A stretch of DNA of 64,000 nt, taken from positions 3,810,501 through 3,874,500 of the forward strand of contig NZ_CP077073.1 in the NCBI RefSeq assembly GCF_019139535.1. The letters run 5' to 3'. Made by a program: the position numbers and the translations under genes. The stretch is from Pseudomonas muyukensis. GTDB taxonomy: Bacteria > Pseudomonadota > Gammaproteobacteria > Pseudomonadales > Pseudomonadaceae. Position 1 is the stretch's first letter. The number at the start of each line of letters is the position of its first letter. This document shows positions 1 to 11,508 of this stretch, piece after piece. Below the pieces are notes generated by a model, which was not told where the DNA came from, searched no databases, and was given only the letters and a program-made list of their open reading frames with translations.

Positions 1-121
1 CCGGGCTCAGGGTACAGGCACTGAGCATCGCCACGCACAGGCCGGCGCCGAGCAGGCGCGACCCGCGCCCCTGGGTCAGCAGCTTGAGGGCGCGGTGGAT
101 GCGGGTATGGGCAAAGTTCAT
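1..121 (-). CDS. opmB: Outer membrane efflux lipoprotein, N-terminal fragment (OpmB-like)
   Basis: The first 40 codons of a minus-strand gene that runs off the left edge. The start ATG (121-119) overlaps the stop of the preceding permease gene as ATGA. The visible protein starts [15 protein letters not shown], followed by a hydrophobic stretch ending in a lipobox-like LSAC, as in outer membrane factors of the TolC/OprM family. Outer membrane factors form the exit duct of tripartite RND pumps, and the position directly after muxC is that of opmB in Pseudomonas. The assignment rests on the lipoprotein signal and the operon context, because no mature domain is visible. Confidence 0.8.
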   Translation of the reverse strand, partial: MNFAHTRIHRALKLLTQGRGSRLLGAGLCVAMLSACTLSP

Positions 122-3100
122 AGCGGGGTATCCAGGGCAGCGTCGGTGCGCACGCCGCGCCAACGGTTGAAACGGTGGCGCAGACGGTCGAGGTACAGGT
201 AGACCACCGGCGTTGTGTAGAGGGTCAGGAGCTGGCTGAACACCAGGCCGCCGATGATGGTCAGGCCCAGCGGCTGGCGCATTTCGGCGCCTTCGGCGCG
301 GCTGAGCAGCAGCGGCAGCGCGCCGAGGATGGCCGCCAGGGTAGTCATCAGGATCGGTCGCAGGCGCAGCAGGCAGGCACGCCGGATCGACTCTTCCGGC
401 GACAGGCCTTCGTGGCGCTCCAGTTGCAGGGCCAGGTCGATCATCAGGATGGCGTTCTTCTTCACCACGCCGATCAGCAGGAACAGCCCCAGCAGCGAGA
501 TCAGGCTGAACTCGCCGCCGGTCAGGTACAACGCCAGCAAGGCGCCGACCCCGGCCGACGGCAGTGTCGAGAGGATGGTCAGCGGGTGGATGTAGCTTTC
601 GTAGAGGATGCCCAGCACCAGGTACACCAGCAACAGCGCGCCAAGGATCATCAGCGGCTGCCCTTCGGCGGTCTTGCTGAAGGCATCGGCGGTGCCGCCG
701 AGCTTGGCGATCACCGACTCGGGCAGGCCCAGCTTGGCCACCGCGCGCTCCAGCGCAGCCATGGCCTGGTCGGGGCTGTAGCCTTCGGCGACGTCGAAGG
801 CGATGTCCTCGGAGGCGAACTGGTCTTCATGGCTGACCCGGTCGTTGGCCAGCGAGTTCTCGTAGCGGGCAAAGCTCGACAGCGGCACGCGGGCGCCATC
901 GGCGGTGATCACCTGCACCTGCTCCAGGGTGCTGGGGTCCCAGGCGTACTTGGGGTTGATCTCCAGCACCACCTGGTACTGGTTGAGGCTGTCGTAGATG
1001 GTCGAGATCTGCCGCTGGCTGTAGGCGTTGTTGAGCACCGCGGTGACCATGGCCATGTCGATCCCCAGGCGCTTGGCCTGGTCGCGGTCGACCACCAGGG
1101 TCACCTGCTGGGTGCCGGCGCCGTCATGGGCGTCGATGGCGGTCAGCTCGGGCAGCTTGCGCAGTTCGGCGGCGACTTTCGGGAACCACTCGCGCAGTGC
1201 CGCCAGGTCGCCACTCTGCAGGGTGTAGAAGTACTGCGAGGTGCTCTGGTCGCGGCCGCCGCCGCCCAGTTGCAGGTCCTGGTCGGCCATCAGGTACAGG
1301 CGCCCGCCCGGCACCTTGGGCATCTCCTTGCGCAGGCGCTCGATGACTTTCTGCGCGCTCTCCTTGCGCTCGGCGATGGGCGTCAGGCGCACCAGCATGA
1401 AGGCATTGTTGGTGCCGCTGTTGCCGCCGATGAAGCCGGCCACGCTCTGCACCGCCGGGTCCTTGAGCAGCGCCCGGCGGTAGATCTCCATCTTCGGCTG
1501 CATCACGCTGAACGACAGGCCGTCGTCGCCACGGATGAAACCTTGCAACTGGCCGGTGTCCTGCTGCGGCATCAGGGTCTTGGGCACCACCACGTACAGG
1601 GCGATGTTCAGGCCGATGGTCGCCAGCAGGCTGAACAGGGTCAGGCGCTTGTGCCGCAGGGCCCAGCCCAGGCTGCGGTCATAGCCGGCGACCATGCGCC
1701 GGTGAATGCCGTCGCTCCAGCGCTGCAGGCGCGTCTGCTGTTGCGGGCCGTGGACCTTCAACCAGCGCGAGCAGAGCATCGGCGTCAGGGTCAGCGACAC
1801 CACCAGCGAGACGATGATCGCCGCCGCCAGGGTGATCGAGAACTCCTTGAACAGGCCACGGACGATACCACCCATGAACAGGATCGAGACGAACACCGCC
1901 ACCAGCGAGACGTTCATCGACAACAGGGTGAAACCTACCTCCCTGGCGCCCTTGTAGGCCGCCTGCAGCGGGCCCTCGCCGTTCTCGATATGCCGGGAGA
2001 TGTTCTCCAGCACGACGATGGCATCGTCCACCACCAGCCCGGTGGCGAGGATCAGCGCCATCAGCGACAGGTTGTTCAACGAGAACCCGCACAGGTACAT
2101 GACCGCGAAGGTCCCCACCAGCGACACCGGCACCGCCAGGCTGGGGATCAGCGAGGCGCGGAAGTTGCCGAGGAACAGGTACACCACCAGGATCACCAGC
2201 ACCACGGCGATCAGCAGTGTGTGCTCGGCTTCCTTGAGGGTGGCCTTGATCACCGGCGAACGGTCCATGGCCACGTTGAGCTTGACGCTGGCCGGCAGCA
2301 GCGATTGCAGGGCCGGCAGCTCGGCCTTGATCTGCTCGACGGTCTGGATGATGTTGGCCCCGGACTGGCGGTTGACCACCAGCAGCACCGCGCTTTCATC
2401 GTTGAAGAAGCCACTGTTGTAGCGGTTTTCCACGCCGTCGCTGACCCGGGCCACGTCGGATAGGCGCAGGATCGCGCCGTTCTGCTGGCGGATCACCACC
2501 GGCTTGTAGTCCTCGGCCTTCTCCAACTGGTCGTTGGCGCGCACCTGCCAATTGCGCTCGGCATCCTCGACGAAGCCCATTGGCCGGCGCTGGTTGGCGT
2601 TGGCCACCGCGCTGCGCACATCGTCCAGGGCCAGGCCGTACTGGTTGAGCAACTGCGGCTCCAGCTCGATGCGCACGGCGGGCAGCGAGCTGCCGCCGAT
2701 CTGCACCTCCCCTACCCCGGTGACCTGGGACAGGCTCTGCGACAGGATGGTGTCGGCCAGGTCGTACAACTGGCCCTTGGACAGCACCTCGGAGGTCAGC
2801 GACAGCACCATGATCGGTGCCTGGGACGGGTTGATCTTCTTGTAGGTGGGCATGCTGCGCATGCCGCTGGGCAACAGGTTGCGGGTGGCGTTGATCGCCG
2901 CCTGCACCTCGCGAGCGGCGCCGTCGATGTCGCGGCCCAGGTCGAAGCCGATGATCACCCGGGTGGAGCCCTGGCTGGAGCTGCTGGTCAGGGTGCTGAC
3001 CCCGGCGATGCTGCCGAGCTTGCGCTCCAGCGGCGTGGCCACGGTGGAGGCCATGACCTCGGGGCTGGCACCGGGCAGGCTGGCCTGCACCACGATCACC

Positions 3101-3228
3101 GGAAAATCCATCTGCGGCAGGGGCGACACCGGCAACAGGCCGAAGCTCACCCCGCCCAGCAACATGATCGCCAGGCTCAGCAGCATGGTCGCTACCGGCC
3201 GGCGGATGAAAGGCCCGGACAAATTCAT
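118..3228 (-). CDS. muxC: RND multidrug efflux permease MuxC (MdtC-like)
   Basis: A 1036-residue inner-membrane RND transporter, the usual length for the HAE1 family. The N-terminus [20 protein letters not shown] is the first membrane helix. The TM4 proton-relay pair is visible in [15 protein letters not shown] near residue 400, and the second half repeats the fold ([15 protein letters not shown]). In MdtBC/MuxBC pumps two different permeases assemble as a heterotrimer with one periplasmic adaptor and one outer membrane channel. It is the third gene of muxA-muxB-muxC-opmB, with 4-bp ATGA overlaps on both sides that point to translational coupling. MdtC could equally be used as a name. The substrate cannot be read from the sequence. 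Confidence 0.93.
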   Translation of the reverse strand: MNLSGPFIRRPVATMLLSLAIMLLGGVSFGLLPVSPLPQMDFPVIVVQASLPGASPEVMASTVATPLERKLGSIAGVSTLTSSSSQGSTRVIIGFDLGRDIDGAAREVQAAINATRNLLPSGMRSMPTYKKINPSQAPIMVLSLTSEVLSKGQLYDLADTILSQSLSQVTGVGEVQIGGSSLPAVRIELEPQLLNQYGLALDDVRSAVANANQRRPMGFVEDAERNWQVRANDQLEKAEDYKPVVIRQQNGAILRLSDVARVSDGVENRYNSGFFNDESAVLLVVNRQSGANIIQTVEQIKAELPALQSLLPASVKLNVAMDRSPVIKATLKEAEHTLLIAVVLVILVVYLFLGNFRASLIPSLAVPVSLVGTFAVMYLCGFSLNNLSLMALILATGLVVDDAIVVLENISRHIENGEGPLQAAYKGAREVGFTLLSMNVSLVAVFVSILFMGGIVRGLFKEFSITLAAAIIVSLVVSLTLTPMLCSRWLKVHGPQQQTRLQRWSDGIHRRMVAGYDRSLGWALRHKRLTLFSLLATIGLNIALYVVVPKTLMPQQDTGQLQGFIRGDDGLSFSVMQPKMEIYRRALLKDPAVQSVAGFIGGNSGTNNAFMLVRLTPIAERKESAQKVIERLRKEMPKVPGGRLYLMADQDLQLGGGGRDQSTSQYFYTLQSGDLAALREWFPKVAAELRKLPELTAIDAHDGAGTQQVTLVVDRDQAKRLGIDMAMVTAVLNNAYSQRQISTIYDSLNQYQVVLEINPKYAWDPSTLEQVQVITADGARVPLSSFARYENSLANDRVSHEDQFASEDIAFDVAEGYSPDQAMAALERAVAKLGLPESVIAKLGGTADAFSKTAEGQPLMILGALLLVYLVLGILYESYIHPLTILSTLPSAGVGALLALYLTGGEFSLISLLGLFLLIGVVKKNAILMIDLALQLERHEGLSPEESIRRACLLRLRPILMTTLAAILGALPLLLSRAEGAEMRQPLGLTIIGGLVFSQLLTLYTTPVVYLYLDRLRHRFNRWRGVRTDAALDTPL

Positions 3229-6200
3229 GCTTCGGCCTGCTGCTCGGTCACCGGGCGCCAGCGCCGCGCCAGACGATCGAAGTACAGGTAGATCACCGGT
3301 GTGGTGAACAGCGTCAGCACCTGGCTCACCAGCAGGCCGCCGACCATCACCAGGCCCAGCGGCTGACGCAGCTCGGCCCCCGAGCCGCTGGCGAGCATCA
3401 GCGGCACCGCGCCGAACAGCGCGGCCAGGGTGGTCATCAGGATCGGCCGGAAGCGCAGCAGCGCCGCCTGGTAGATCGCCTCACGCGGGCTCATGCCCTG
3501 GTGACGCTCGGCTTCCAGGGCGAAGTCGATCATCATGATGGCGTTCTTCTTGACGATACCGATCAGCAGGATGATGCCGATGATGGCGATCATGCCCAGG
3601 TCGTTGCCGCTGAGCAGCAGCGCCAGCAAGGCACCCACCGCCGCCGAAGGCAGCGTCGAGAGGATGGTCACCGGGTGGATGTAGCTCTCGTAGAGCACCC
3701 CCAGGACGATGTACATGGTCACCACGGCGGCGAGGATCAGCAGCAAGGTGCTCGACAGCGAGGCCTGGAACGCCTCGGCGGCGCCCTGGAAGCGGGTCTG
3801 CACGCCCAGCGGCATGCCGATGTCCTGTTGCACCTGCTCGATCACCTGCACCGCCTCGCCCAGGGAGGCGCCGGGTGCCAGGTTGAACGACATCATCACC
3901 GAGGGGAACTGGCCGATGTGGGAAATGGCCAGCTGCGCCTGGCGCTGCTCGATGCGCGCCAGCGCCGACAGGCGCACCTGGCCGCCGTCGGCGGCCTTGA
4001 CGTGGATCGACTCCAGCGCCTGCGGGCCAAGGCTGGCGGCGGTCTGCGACTGCAGCACCACGCGGTACTGGCTGGCCTGGGTATAGATGGTCGAGATCTG
4101 CCGCTGGCCAAAGGCGTCGTACAGGGCGTTGGTGATCTGCGCCACGTTGATTCCCAGGCGGCTGGCCATGTCGCGGTCGATCACCAGGTACACCTGCAGG
4201 CCTTTGTCCTGCAGGTCGCTGGCCACATCCTGCAACTCGGCGCGGTCCTTCAGCGCGCGCACCAGCTTGCCGCTCCACTCGGCCAGCAGGTCGGCGTCGG
4301 GGGACGACAGGCTGAACTGGTACTGGGTGCGGCTGACCCGGTCCTCGATGCTCAGGTCCTGCACCGGCTGCATGAACAGGCGGATGCCCACCAGCCGGTC
4401 GAGTTGCGGCTGCAGGCGGGCGATCACCTCGGCGGCGCTGACGGCGCGCTCGCCGTGGGGCTTGAGGTTGATCAGCAGACGGCCGCTGTTGAGGGTGGCG
4501 TTGTCGCCGTCCACGCCAATGTAGGACGACAGGCTCTGCACCGCCGGGTCATCGAGAATGACCTTGGCCAGTGCCTGCTGGCGCTCGCTCATGGCGCTGA
4601 ACGAGGTGGCCTGGGGCGCCTCGGAAATGCCCTGGATCACCCCGGTGTCCTGCACAGGGAAGAAGCCCTTGGGCACCATCAAGTACAGCACCACGGTCAG
4701 CGCCAGGGTGGCCACGGCCACCAGCAGGGTCAGCGGCTGGCGCTTGAGCACCCAGGTCAGGGCCGTGCCGTAATGCTGGATCAGCCAGTCGATCCAGGCC
4801 CCGCTGGCACGGTAGAAGCGGCCTTGCTCATGGGCCTGGGGTTCGCGCTTGAGCAGGCGCGCGCACATCATCGGCGTCAGGGTCAGCGACACCACCAGCG
4901 AAATCAGGATGGCCACCGCCAGGGTGATGGCGAACTCGCGGAACAAGCGGCCGACCACATCGGCCATGAACAGCAGCGGGATCAACACCGCGATCAGCGA
5001 GAAGGTCAGCGAGATCAGGGTGAAGCCGATCTGCCTGGCGCCCTTGAGCGCGGCCTGCAACGGCGTCTCGCCCTCTTCGATGTGGCGGGAGATGTTCTCC
5101 AGCATGACGATGGCATCGTCCACCACGAAACCGGTGGCGATGGTCAGCGCCATCAGCGTCAGGTTGTTGACCGAGAAACCGGCCAGGTACATCACGCCGA
5201 AGGTGCCGATCAGCGACAACGGCACGGCGATCGACGGAATGATCGTCGCCGAGACCCGGCGCAGGAACAGGAAGGTCACCATTACCACCAGGGCGATGGC
5301 GAACAGCAGCTCGTGCTGCACGTCGCGCACCGCGGCGCGGATGGTCTGGGTGCGGTCGGTGAGCACGCTGACATCCAGGCCGGCCGGCAGGTTGTCGGTG
5401 ATCGACGGCAACAGGTCCTTGATCCGGTCGACCACCTCGATGACGTTGGCCCCCGGCTGGCGCTGGATATTCAGCAGCACCGCCTCGTTCTGGTTGGCCC
5501 AGGCGGCCAGGCGCTCGTTCTCGGCGCCGTCGACGATCTCGGCGACGTCCTTCAGGCGCAACGGCGCACCGTTGTTGTACTTGAGGATGAGCTCGGCGTA
5601 CTCGGCCGGCGAGCGCAACTGGTCGTTGGCGTCGAGCATCGACACCCGGGTCGGGCCGTCGAAGTTGCCCTTGGGCTGGTTGACGTTGGAGGCGCCAATC
5701 AGCGTGCGCACGTCGTCCAGGTTCAGGCCGTTGGCGGCCAGGGCGTCGACATTGACCTTGATTCGCACCGCCTGGCGCTGGCCGCCAGCGATGCTGACCA
5801 TGCCCACGCCGCTGATCTGGGCGATCTTCTGCGCCACGCGGGTATCGACCAGGTCGTTGAGCTTGGGCAGCGGCATGGTTTTCGACGAAATCGCCAGGGT
5901 CAGCACCGGGGTGTCGGCCGGGTTGACCTTGTTGTACACCGGCGGCGCCGGCAGGTCGCTGGGCAACAGGTTGCTGGCGGCGTTGATCGCCGCCTGCACC
6001 TGTTGCTCGGCGACATCCATGTTCATGTCGAGGTTGAAGCGCAGGGTCAGCACCGAGGCGCCGCCCGAGCTGGTCGAGGCCATCTGCTCCAGCCCCGGCA
6101 TCTGGCCGAACTGGCGCTCCAGCGGCGCGGTCACCGCGCTGGTCATCACCTGCGGGCTGGCGCCGGGGTACAGGGTCATGACCCGGATGGTCGGGTAGTC

Positions 6201-6320
6201 GACCTGGGGCAAGGCCGCCACCGGCAGCATCTTGTAGGCGATCAGGCCGGCCAGGACGATGGCCAGCATGCTCAGGGTGGTGGCGACCGGCCGCAGGATG
6301 AACAGGCGCGAGAGGTTCAT
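3225..6320 (-). CDS. muxB: RND multidrug efflux permease MuxB (MdtB-like)
   Basis: A 1031-residue RND permease, homologous to but distinct from its neighbour MuxC. The N-terminal helix [19 protein letters not shown], the TM4 motif [16 protein letters not shown] and the repeat-half motif [15 protein letters not shown] are all present, so the proton-relay aspartates are intact. Adjacent, non-identical permease genes are the hallmark of the MdtBC/MuxBC subfamily, in which B and C together form the working trimer. The start ATG overlaps the muxA stop (ATGA, 6317-6320) and its own stop overlaps the muxC start, so the four genes are almost certainly one transcript read from upstream of muxA. Confidence 0.93.
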   Translation of the reverse strand: MNLSRLFILRPVATTLSMLAIVLAGLIAYKMLPVAALPQVDYPTIRVMTLYPGASPQVMTSAVTAPLERQFGQMPGLEQMASTSSGGASVLTLRFNLDMNMDVAEQQVQAAINAASNLLPSDLPAPPVYNKVNPADTPVLTLAISSKTMPLPKLNDLVDTRVAQKIAQISGVGMVSIAGGQRQAVRIKVNVDALAANGLNLDDVRTLIGASNVNQPKGNFDGPTRVSMLDANDQLRSPAEYAELILKYNNGAPLRLKDVAEIVDGAENERLAAWANQNEAVLLNIQRQPGANVIEVVDRIKDLLPSITDNLPAGLDVSVLTDRTQTIRAAVRDVQHELLFAIALVVMVTFLFLRRVSATIIPSIAVPLSLIGTFGVMYLAGFSVNNLTLMALTIATGFVVDDAIVMLENISRHIEEGETPLQAALKGARQIGFTLISLTFSLIAVLIPLLFMADVVGRLFREFAITLAVAILISLVVSLTLTPMMCARLLKREPQAHEQGRFYRASGAWIDWLIQHYGTALTWVLKRQPLTLLVAVATLALTVVLYLMVPKGFFPVQDTGVIQGISEAPQATSFSAMSERQQALAKVILDDPAVQSLSSYIGVDGDNATLNSGRLLINLKPHGERAVSAAEVIARLQPQLDRLVGIRLFMQPVQDLSIEDRVSRTQYQFSLSSPDADLLAEWSGKLVRALKDRAELQDVASDLQDKGLQVYLVIDRDMASRLGINVAQITNALYDAFGQRQISTIYTQASQYRVVLQSQTAASLGPQALESIHVKAADGGQVRLSALARIEQRQAQLAISHIGQFPSVMMSFNLAPGASLGEAVQVIEQVQQDIGMPLGVQTRFQGAAEAFQASLSSTLLLILAAVVTMYIVLGVLYESYIHPVTILSTLPSAAVGALLALLLSGNDLGMIAIIGIILLIGIVKKNAIMMIDFALEAERHQGMSPREAIYQAALLRFRPILMTTLAALFGAVPLMLASGSGAELRQPLGLVMVGGLLVSQVLTLFTTPVIYLYFDRLARRWRPVTEQQAEA

Positions 6321-7588
6321 GCGCCCGCCTTGGAGCTCGACTCACCAACCTGGGCCGAGCCCTTGGCATCCTGGCCCTGCAGGTGCTGGCCAGGGGTGGT
6401 GGGCACTTGCGAGCTGTCGTCGACCACCTCGACCTGGGTGCCTTCGCGCAGGCGGTCGGTGCCTTCGAGCACCAGGCGCTCGCCGGCGCCCAGGCCCTCG
6501 ACGATCACGCTGCGCTGACCGTCGCTGGCGCCGACCTTGAGCTTGCGGATAGTGACCTTGCTGTCCTTGTCGACCACATAGGCAAAGGTGCCGTCGGTGC
6601 CGAACTGGATCGCCGCGGTCGGTGCCAGCACCACCTGCTTGAGGGTGTCGGCCAGCAGGCGCACGTTGACGAACTGGTTGGGGAACAGCGCGTGGTCGCG
6701 GTTCTGGAAGGTGCCCTTGAACTTCAGGGTGCCGGTGGTGATGTCGATCTGGTTGTCGAGGCTGCCCAGCACGCCGCTGGCCTGCAGCTTCTGGTCGCCA
6801 CGGTCCCAGGCCTCCACCGCCAGGCTGGCGCCGCTGCGGTAGCGGGCCAGTACGGTGTCGAGCTGGGTTTCCGGAAGGGTGAAGGCGACGCTGATCGGCT
6901 CGGTCTGGGTGATCACCACCAGCGCGGTGGTGTCGTTGGCCGCCACCAGGTTGCCCAGGTCGAGCTGGCGCAGGCCGACCCGGCCGCCGATGGGCGCGCG
7001 GATCTGGGTGAAATCGAGGTTCAGGCGGGCATCGTTGACCTGCGCCTGGTTGGTCTTGACCAGCCCGAGGAACTGCCCCACCTGCGCCTCGGCGGTGTCG
7101 AGGGTCTGCTTGGCGATGCTGTCCTCGGCGTACAGGCCTTTATAGCGGGCCAGGTCGACCTGGGCGTTTTTCAGCTGCGCCTGGTTCTGCGCCAGGGTAC
7201 CCTCGGCCTGCTGCAGGGCGATGCGGTACGGGCGCGGGTCGATTTCGGCGAGCAGGTCGCCGGCCTTGACCTGCTGGCCTTCCTTGAAGTGGATCTTGAC
7301 CAGCTCGCCCGCCACTCGGCTGCGTACATTGACCGTGTTGGTCGCGGTGACGGTGCCCAGGGCCTTGTAGTACAGCGGGAAGTCGCCCACCCGCACCGGT
7401 TCGACGCGCACCGGCACCGGGTCGGCGGAAGCGCCGAAGCCCGGCCGCCCACCCTTGCCCGGCCGCCCGCCCGCCTCCTTGTGGGCCGGCGTTGCAGGCC
7501 ACAGCCACCAGGCCAGCAAGGCCACCAGCAGCAGGATCAGCAGGCCGAACAGCCAGCGACGGGGGGAACGGGAGTTGGAGGCGTGCAT
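6317..7588 (-). CDS. muxA: RND periplasmic adaptor MuxA (MdtA-like)
   Basis: A 423-residue membrane fusion protein. An N-terminal anchor helix lies at about residues 13-31 ([19 protein letters not shown]). It is followed by a lipoyl/barrel-sandwich half-motif ([20 protein letters not shown]), an alpha-hairpin rich in Q/A/L (residues about 110-190), the matching lipoyl half ([20 protein letters not shown]) and beta-barrel domains. The C-terminal 35 residues are Gln/Ser-rich and probably disordered. The protein links MuxBC in the inner membrane to OpmB in the outer membrane. It is the first gene of the operon; the 215-bp upstream region holds a spaced inverted repeat (7640-7681) that could be an operator. 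Confidence 0.93.
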   Translation of the reverse strand: MHASNSRSPRRWLFGLLILLLVALLAWWLWPATPAHKEAGGRPGKGGRPGFGASADPVPVRVEPVRVGDFPLYYKALGTVTATNTVNVRSRVAGELVKIHFKEGQQVKAGDLLAEIDPRPYRIALQQAEGTLAQNQAQLKNAQVDLARYKGLYAEDSIAKQTLDTAEAQVGQFLGLVKTNQAQVNDARLNLDFTQIRAPIGGRVGLRQLDLGNLVAANDTTALVVITQTEPISVAFTLPETQLDTVLARYRSGASLAVEAWDRGDQKLQASGVLGSLDNQIDITTGTLKFKGTFQNRDHALFPNQFVNVRLLADTLKQVVLAPTAAIQFGTDGTFAYVVDKDSKVTIRKLKVGASDGQRSVIVEGLGAGERLVLEGTDRLREGTQVEVVDDSSQVPTTPGQHLQGQDAKGSAQVGESSSKAGA

Positions 7589-7639
7589 GGGTCGAACGAA
7601 CCTTGTTCAGAGAAAGACGGCGTGAAGAGCGTGAACGAT

Positions 7640-7681
7640 AAGCACTGGCATCGTTTTAGCAAAGGGGCTTTACCAGTGCTT
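7640..7681. promoter_or_regulatory. Inverted repeat upstream of muxA, possible operator
   Basis: The 9-bp arms AAGCACTGG (7640-7648) and CCAGTGCTT (7673-7681) are perfect inverted copies separated by 24 bp. They lie about 50-95 bp upstream of the muxA ATG. The placement fits a regulator site or a transcript hairpin; no regulator gene lies next to the operon. The arms are seen directly, the role is inferred. Confidence 0.35.
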
Positions 7682-7721
7682 TACCTTCGGCTGACGTTGG
7701 CAAAAGCGGCAATTTTAAATG

Positions 7722-7749
7722 AAAACGGCCTGGAGCAGGGTCCAGGCCG
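7722..7749 (-). terminator. Intrinsic terminator downstream of tpx
   Basis: Read on the minus strand, a perfect 9-bp stem (CGGCCTGGA paired with TCCAGGCCG, 6-nt loop) is followed by a T-rich run (TTTTCATTT). It lies about 55 bp beyond the tpx stop and separates tpx from muxA. Confidence 0.8.
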
Positions 7750-7803
7750 TAACCGCGTGTAACCAGGTGCGCGGGCAAGCCCGCTGCCACAGGGTGGCGC
7801 GAC

Positions 7804-8304
7804 TTACTTCAGCACCGCCAGCGCCGCCTCGTAGTTCGGCTCGTTGGCGATTTCGCCCACCAGCTCGGCGTGCAGCACCTTGTCCTGCTCGTCCAGAACC
7901 ACCACCGCACGGGCAGCCAGGCCGGCCAGCGGGCCGTCGGCGATGGCGACGCCGTAGTTCTGCAGGAACTCGACACCACGCAGGGTCGACAGGTTCTTCA
8001 CGTTCTCCAGGCCTTCGGCGCCGCAGAAACGCGCCTGGGCGAACGGCAGGTCGGCGGAGATGCACAGCACCACGGTATTGGCGAGGTCATTGGCCTGGGC
8101 GTTGAACTTGCGCACCGAGGTGGCGCAGGTCGGGGTGTCGACGCTTGGGAAGATGTTCAGCACCTTGCGCTTGCCGGCAAAGTCTTTCAGCGACTTGTCG
8201 GACAGGTCGCCAGCGACCAGGGAGAAGGCTGGCGCCTGGGCACCGGCCTTGGGCAGCTCGCCTTTGACCTGTACCGGGTTGCCTTTGAGAGTCACTTGAG
8301 CCAT
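7804..8304 (-). CDS. tpx: Thiol peroxidase Tpx
   Basis: A 166-residue atypical 2-Cys peroxiredoxin that reduces hydrogen peroxide and organic peroxides with thioredoxin. The peroxidatic cysteine is C60 in the family motif [14 protein letters not shown], and the resolving cysteine is C94 (ARFCGAEG); both match the canonical Tpx positions. Thr57 of the Pxxx(T)xxC motif is also present. The length is typical. It is a single gene with its own terminator downstream and the permease terminator upstream, so it is probably monocistronic. Confidence 0.96.
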   Translation of the reverse strand: MAQVTLKGNPVQVKGELPKAGAQAPAFSLVAGDLSDKSLKDFAGKRKVLNIFPSVDTPTCATSVRKFNAQANDLANTVVLCISADLPFAQARFCGAEGLENVKNLSTLRGVEFLQNYGVAIADGPLAGLAARAVVVLDEQDKVLHAELVGEIANEPNYEAALAVLK

Positions 8305-8415
8305 GGCGGAAATCCTTATGCGGGTTTGGAAAAAGACCCCGAGTTAAGCATGAAGCCGCGCAAGTGCCTATAAGCAAAGATGAAATTGTTGTATTGCCAG
8401 ACAATTATCGTGGAC

Positions 8416-8452
8416 AAAAAAATGCCCGGGTGGCGACAAGACACCCGGGCAT
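8416..8452 (-). terminator. Intrinsic terminator after the HAAAP permease
   Basis: On the minus strand an 11-bp perfect stem (ATGCCCGGGTG with CACCCGGGCAT, 9-nt loop) runs directly into six or seven T residues. It lies about 20 bp after the permease stop. This is one of the clearest terminators in the window. Confidence 0.9.
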
Positions 8453-8470
8453 TACGCTGTCAGCGCGGCA

Positions 8471-9751
8471 TCAGGCCAGCAGGCCGTACACCACCGAGGT
8501 CAGGGCCACCAGGCCAACGACCACCACGAACAGGTTGGACAGCGCACCGCTGTACTTGCGCATCGAAGGTACGCGGCGAATGGCGTACATCGGCATCAGG
8601 AACAGCAGCACGGCGATGATCGGCCCGCCGAGGGACTCGATCATGCCCAGGATGCTCGGGTTGAGGGTGGCGACGATCCAGCACACCACCAGCATCAACG
8701 CGGCGACCACGCGATCCAGGGCCTTGGCGCCCGGGCGCATGCCGGCCTTGGTGATCATGCCCTTGAGACCTTCGCTGGCACCGATGTAGTGGCCCAGGAA
8801 CGACTTGGCGATGGCGATGAAGGCAATCAACGGCGCGGCGAAGGCGATGGCCGGTTGCTCGAAGTGGTTGGCCAGGTATGACAGGATCGACAGGTTCTGT
8901 GCCTTGGCCTCGGCCAGCTGGGCGCTGTCGAGGGTCAGCACGCAGCTGAACACGAAGAACAGCACCATCAGCACCATCAGCAGGTGGGCGCGACGCAGGA
9001 TCTGGCCGCTGCGCTCATCGGCATGCTCGCCGTAGCGACGCTTCTGGTCGACGGCAAAGGCCGAGATGATCGGCGAGTGATTGAACGAGAACACCATCAC
9101 CGGGATCGCCAGCCACACGGTGTGCAGGAAGGCCGAACCCGACGGCACCTGGGTGGCGGTGTCGAGGATGCCACCGGTCCAGTGCGGCACCAGGTACAGC
9201 GCCAGCAGCGCCAGGGCGACGATGAACGGATAGACCAGCAGGCTCATGACCTTGACCGTGGCCTGCTCGCCGCAGCGCACGATGCCCAGCAGGCCGAGGA
9301 TCAGCAGGAACGACAGGATCGCCCGCGGCGGTGGCGCCATGTGCAACTGGTGCTCCATGAAGCTGCTGACGGTGTTGGTCAGGGCCACGCTGTAGATCAG
9401 CAGGATGGGGAAGATGGCGAAGAAGTACAGCACGGTGATCAAGGCCCCGGCAGTGATGCCGAAGTGCTCCTCGACCACGTCGGTGATGTCGCCGCCCTTG
9501 CTCCCGGAGAGCACGAAGCGGGTCAGCCCGCGGTGGGCGAAGTAGGTCATCGGGAAGGCCAGCGCGGCGAGCACCAGCAACGGCCAGAAGCCGCCGAGGC
9601 CGGCGTTGATCGGCAGGAACAGGGTCCCGGCGCCGATGGCCGTGCCGAACAGGCCCAGCATCCAGGTGGTGTCTTGACGCGACCAGCTGCCGAGGGTGGC
9701 GGGGGTCGATTCTACAAAGCGTTGTTCAACGCTTGGGGCCTGCTCATTCAT
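8471..9751 (-). CDS. Serine/threonine-type amino acid permease (HAAAP family)
   Basis: A 426-residue polytopic membrane protein with about 11 predicted helices. The N-terminal motif GTAIGAGTLFLPINAGLGG is characteristic of the hydroxy/aromatic amino acid permease family (SdaC/TdcC/YhaO). The family imports serine, threonine or aromatic amino acids by H+ or Na+ symport. I use the ATG at 9751 (MNEQAPSVEQ): it has GGAG 8 bp upstream, whereas the longer reading frame adds 37 residues with no membrane or family character. The gene ends at a strong terminator. The exact substrate is uncertain. Confidence 0.88.
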   Translation of the reverse strand: MNEQAPSVEQRFVESTPATLGSWSRQDTTWMLGLFGTAIGAGTLFLPINAGLGGFWPLLVLAALAFPMTYFAHRGLTRFVLSGSKGGDITDVVEEHFGITAGALITVLYFFAIFPILLIYSVALTNTVSSFMEHQLHMAPPPRAILSFLLILGLLGIVRCGEQATVKVMSLLVYPFIVALALLALYLVPHWTGGILDTATQVPSGSAFLHTVWLAIPVMVFSFNHSPIISAFAVDQKRRYGEHADERSGQILRRAHLLMVLMVLFFVFSCVLTLDSAQLAEAKAQNLSILSYLANHFEQPAIAFAAPLIAFIAIAKSFLGHYIGASEGLKGMITKAGMRPGAKALDRVVAALMLVVCWIVATLNPSILGMIESLGGPIIAVLLFLMPMYAIRRVPSMRKYSGALSNLFVVVVGLVALTSVVYGLLA

Positions 9752-9930
9752 TCCGGGTGAAGCTCCACTCGCAAGACTGCAACAGGCTGAGAATGGCGAA
9801 ATAGACGTTTCGCCCAACTCAACCGGGGAAGAGAGGCGCGATTGTGCATGCAAAGGTTGCACTTGGGGAAGCCCCGCCCGAGGGACGGTTGCACTTGTCT
9901 TTACAAGAAAAGAAAACCCGGACAGCCTCG

Positions 9931-9983
9931 TTCGCCGGCAAGCCGGCTCCTACAGGGCGCGTAGGAGCCGGCTTGCCGGCGAA
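9931..9983. repeat. REP pair, perfect inverted repeat
   Basis: Two 23-bp perfect inverted copies of the Pseudomonas REP core (9931-9953 and 9961-9983) are separated by 7 bp. The pair sits just after the amaC stop (9992 on the minus strand), so its RNA hairpin could act as a 3' end or stabiliser for amaC. The same core recurs in the arrays at 26.3 kb, 31.9 kb and 40.3 kb. Confidence 0.9.
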
Positions 9984-9991
9984 CGGCTGGG

Positions 9992-11188
9992 TTACTTCTG
10001 CACGGCGGCGAACGCCTCGGCCACCTGGCGCAGGTTGGCCGGACGCAGGCCGGACATGCACACCCGGCCACTGTCGATCAGGTACACGCCGAACTCGTCA
10101 CGCAGGCGACGCACCTGCTCGACGCTGAAGCCGGTGTAGCTGAACATGCCGCGCTGGCGCAGGAAGAACTGGAAGTCCTGGCCCGGCAGCAGCTCGCCAA
10201 GCAGGTCGACCAGGCCCTGGCGCATGGCCAGGATACGCGTGCGCATCACTTCGACTTCCGCCACCCACTGGGCGTTGAGGCCGGCGTCGCCGAGCACGCC
10301 GGCCACCAGCTGCGCGCCGAAGAACGGCGGGCTGGAGTAATTGCGGCGCACGGTGGCCTTGAGCTGGCCGAGCACGCTGACAGCGCTGTCGGCGTCGTCG
10401 CAAACCACCGACAAGCCCCCTACCCGCTCGCCGTACAGCGAGAAGATCTTCGAGAACGAGTTGCTCACCAGGCACGGCACGCCGGCACGGGCCATCTCGC
10501 GGATGGCGTAGGCGTCGGCCTCCAGCGATTCGCTGAAGCCCTGGTAGGCGATGTCGAGGAACGGGATCAACTGGCGCGCCTTGACCACTTCGATCACTTG
10601 CTGCCACTGCTGCTGGTCGAGGTCGGCACCGGTAGGGTTGTGGCAGCACGGGTGCAGCAGCACGATGCTGTTGGCCGGCAGGGTCTGCAGGGTGTCGAGC
10701 ATGCCGGCGAAGTTGACGCCGCGGCTGGCCTGGTCGAAGTACGGGTAGCTGTGCACCTTGAAGCCGGCGCCTTCGAAGATCGCCCGGTGGTTATCCCAGG
10801 TCGGGTCGCTGACCCAGACCTCGGAGCCGGCGAAGTAGCGCTTGAGGAAATCGGCGCCGACTTTCAGCGCGCCGGAGCCGCCGACGGTCTGCACGGTGGC
10901 CACGCGGCCAGCGCTGAGCGCGGGGTGCTCGGCGCCGAACAGCAGGGCCTGGATCGCCTGGCGGTAGCTGGCCAGGCCTTCCATGGGCAGGTACAGCGAG
11001 GCTTCGTGGGGTTGCCCGGCCAGGCGTTTTTCCACCTCGGCCACCGCCGCCAGCTGCGGTACCACGCCCGCTTCGTCGTAGTACAGGCCGATGCTCAGGT
11101 TGACCTTGTCGGCACGGGGATCGGCCTTGAAGGTTTCCATCAACGAGAGGATCGGGTCGCCGGCATAGGCATCGACATGTTTGAACAC
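9992..11188 (-). CDS. amaC: Class I aminotransferase, AmaC (D-lysine/aromatic amino acid aminotransferase)
   Basis: A 398-residue PLP-dependent aminotransferase of the aspartate/aromatic (TyrB/AspC) subgroup. The PLP lysine is K247 in [17 protein letters not shown]; the N-terminal [11 protein letters not shown] and the substrate-carboxylate arginine region [13 protein letters not shown] are present. By sequence alone it would be called TyrB. In P. putida KT2440 the corresponding gene next to dpkA (PP_3590, from memory) is amaC, which transaminates D-lysine to the precursor of Delta1-piperideine-2-carboxylate. The next gene, dpkA, encodes the enzyme that reduces that product, which supports the amaC reading. 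It has its own 320-bp upstream region, so it is probably not cotranscribed with dpkA. Confidence 0.85.
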   Translation of the reverse strand: MFKHVDAYAGDPILSLMETFKADPRADKVNLSIGLYYDEAGVVPQLAAVAEVEKRLAGQPHEASLYLPMEGLASYRQAIQALLFGAEHPALSAGRVATVQTVGGSGALKVGADFLKRYFAGSEVWVSDPTWDNHRAIFEGAGFKVHSYPYFDQASRGVNFAGMLDTLQTLPANSIVLLHPCCHNPTGADLDQQQWQQVIEVVKARQLIPFLDIAYQGFSESLEADAYAIREMARAGVPCLVSNSFSKIFSLYGERVGGLSVVCDDADSAVSVLGQLKATVRRNYSSPPFFGAQLVAGVLGDAGLNAQWVAEVEVMRTRILAMRQGLVDLLGELLPGQDFQFFLRQRGMFSYTGFSVEQVRRLRDEFGVYLIDSGRVCMSGLRPANLRQVAEAFAAVQK

Positions 11189-11508
11189 AGCGTGCAGCTC
11201 CTTGGTACGGATGGGTCGCGAATAGAAGATGGCATCGAGAATAGCGCCTGCCGGCGCGGGTTACATCCCCTGGCCGGCAATCGTATATGGCAGCGTTGCA
11301 AAGAGCCGCTGTCAACTCGCGTTCGCAGGGGGCTTGCCTGGCTGATGTTGGCCGGGAGGATTGCAGCGCCTGTCAGGTTGGGTTGGTGTTCTGCGAAAGA
11401 ACGGCGGCGCCTGTCAGATCGAGCGCCGCGCGGGCGGCGCTCGATCTGATCGGCGCTGCAATTCGCTCGTCCAACACCTCGCAGCCCCACCCCAACCCCA
11501 CCCCAACC
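11189..11508. other. Gene-free region between amaC and dpkA, with GATCGAGCGCCGC palindrome
   Basis: This 320-bp stretch has no convincing gene. It contains the amaC promoter side and, at 11415-11448, a perfect palindrome with 15-bp arms (CAGATCGAGCGCCGC and its complement) around a 4-nt loop. The same ATCGAGCGCCGC core recurs in the inverted repeat at 53581-53781, so it is a dispersed repeat rather than a local operator. A short proline-rich run of CCCCACCCCAACC copies precedes the dpkA stop. Confidence 0.7.

Noticed and set aside
3501..6518. Plus-strand open frame of about 1000 codons across muxB and muxA
   Set aside because: It is antisense to two clear RND genes and has a His/Gln/Arg-rich composition typical of a GC-driven shadow frame.
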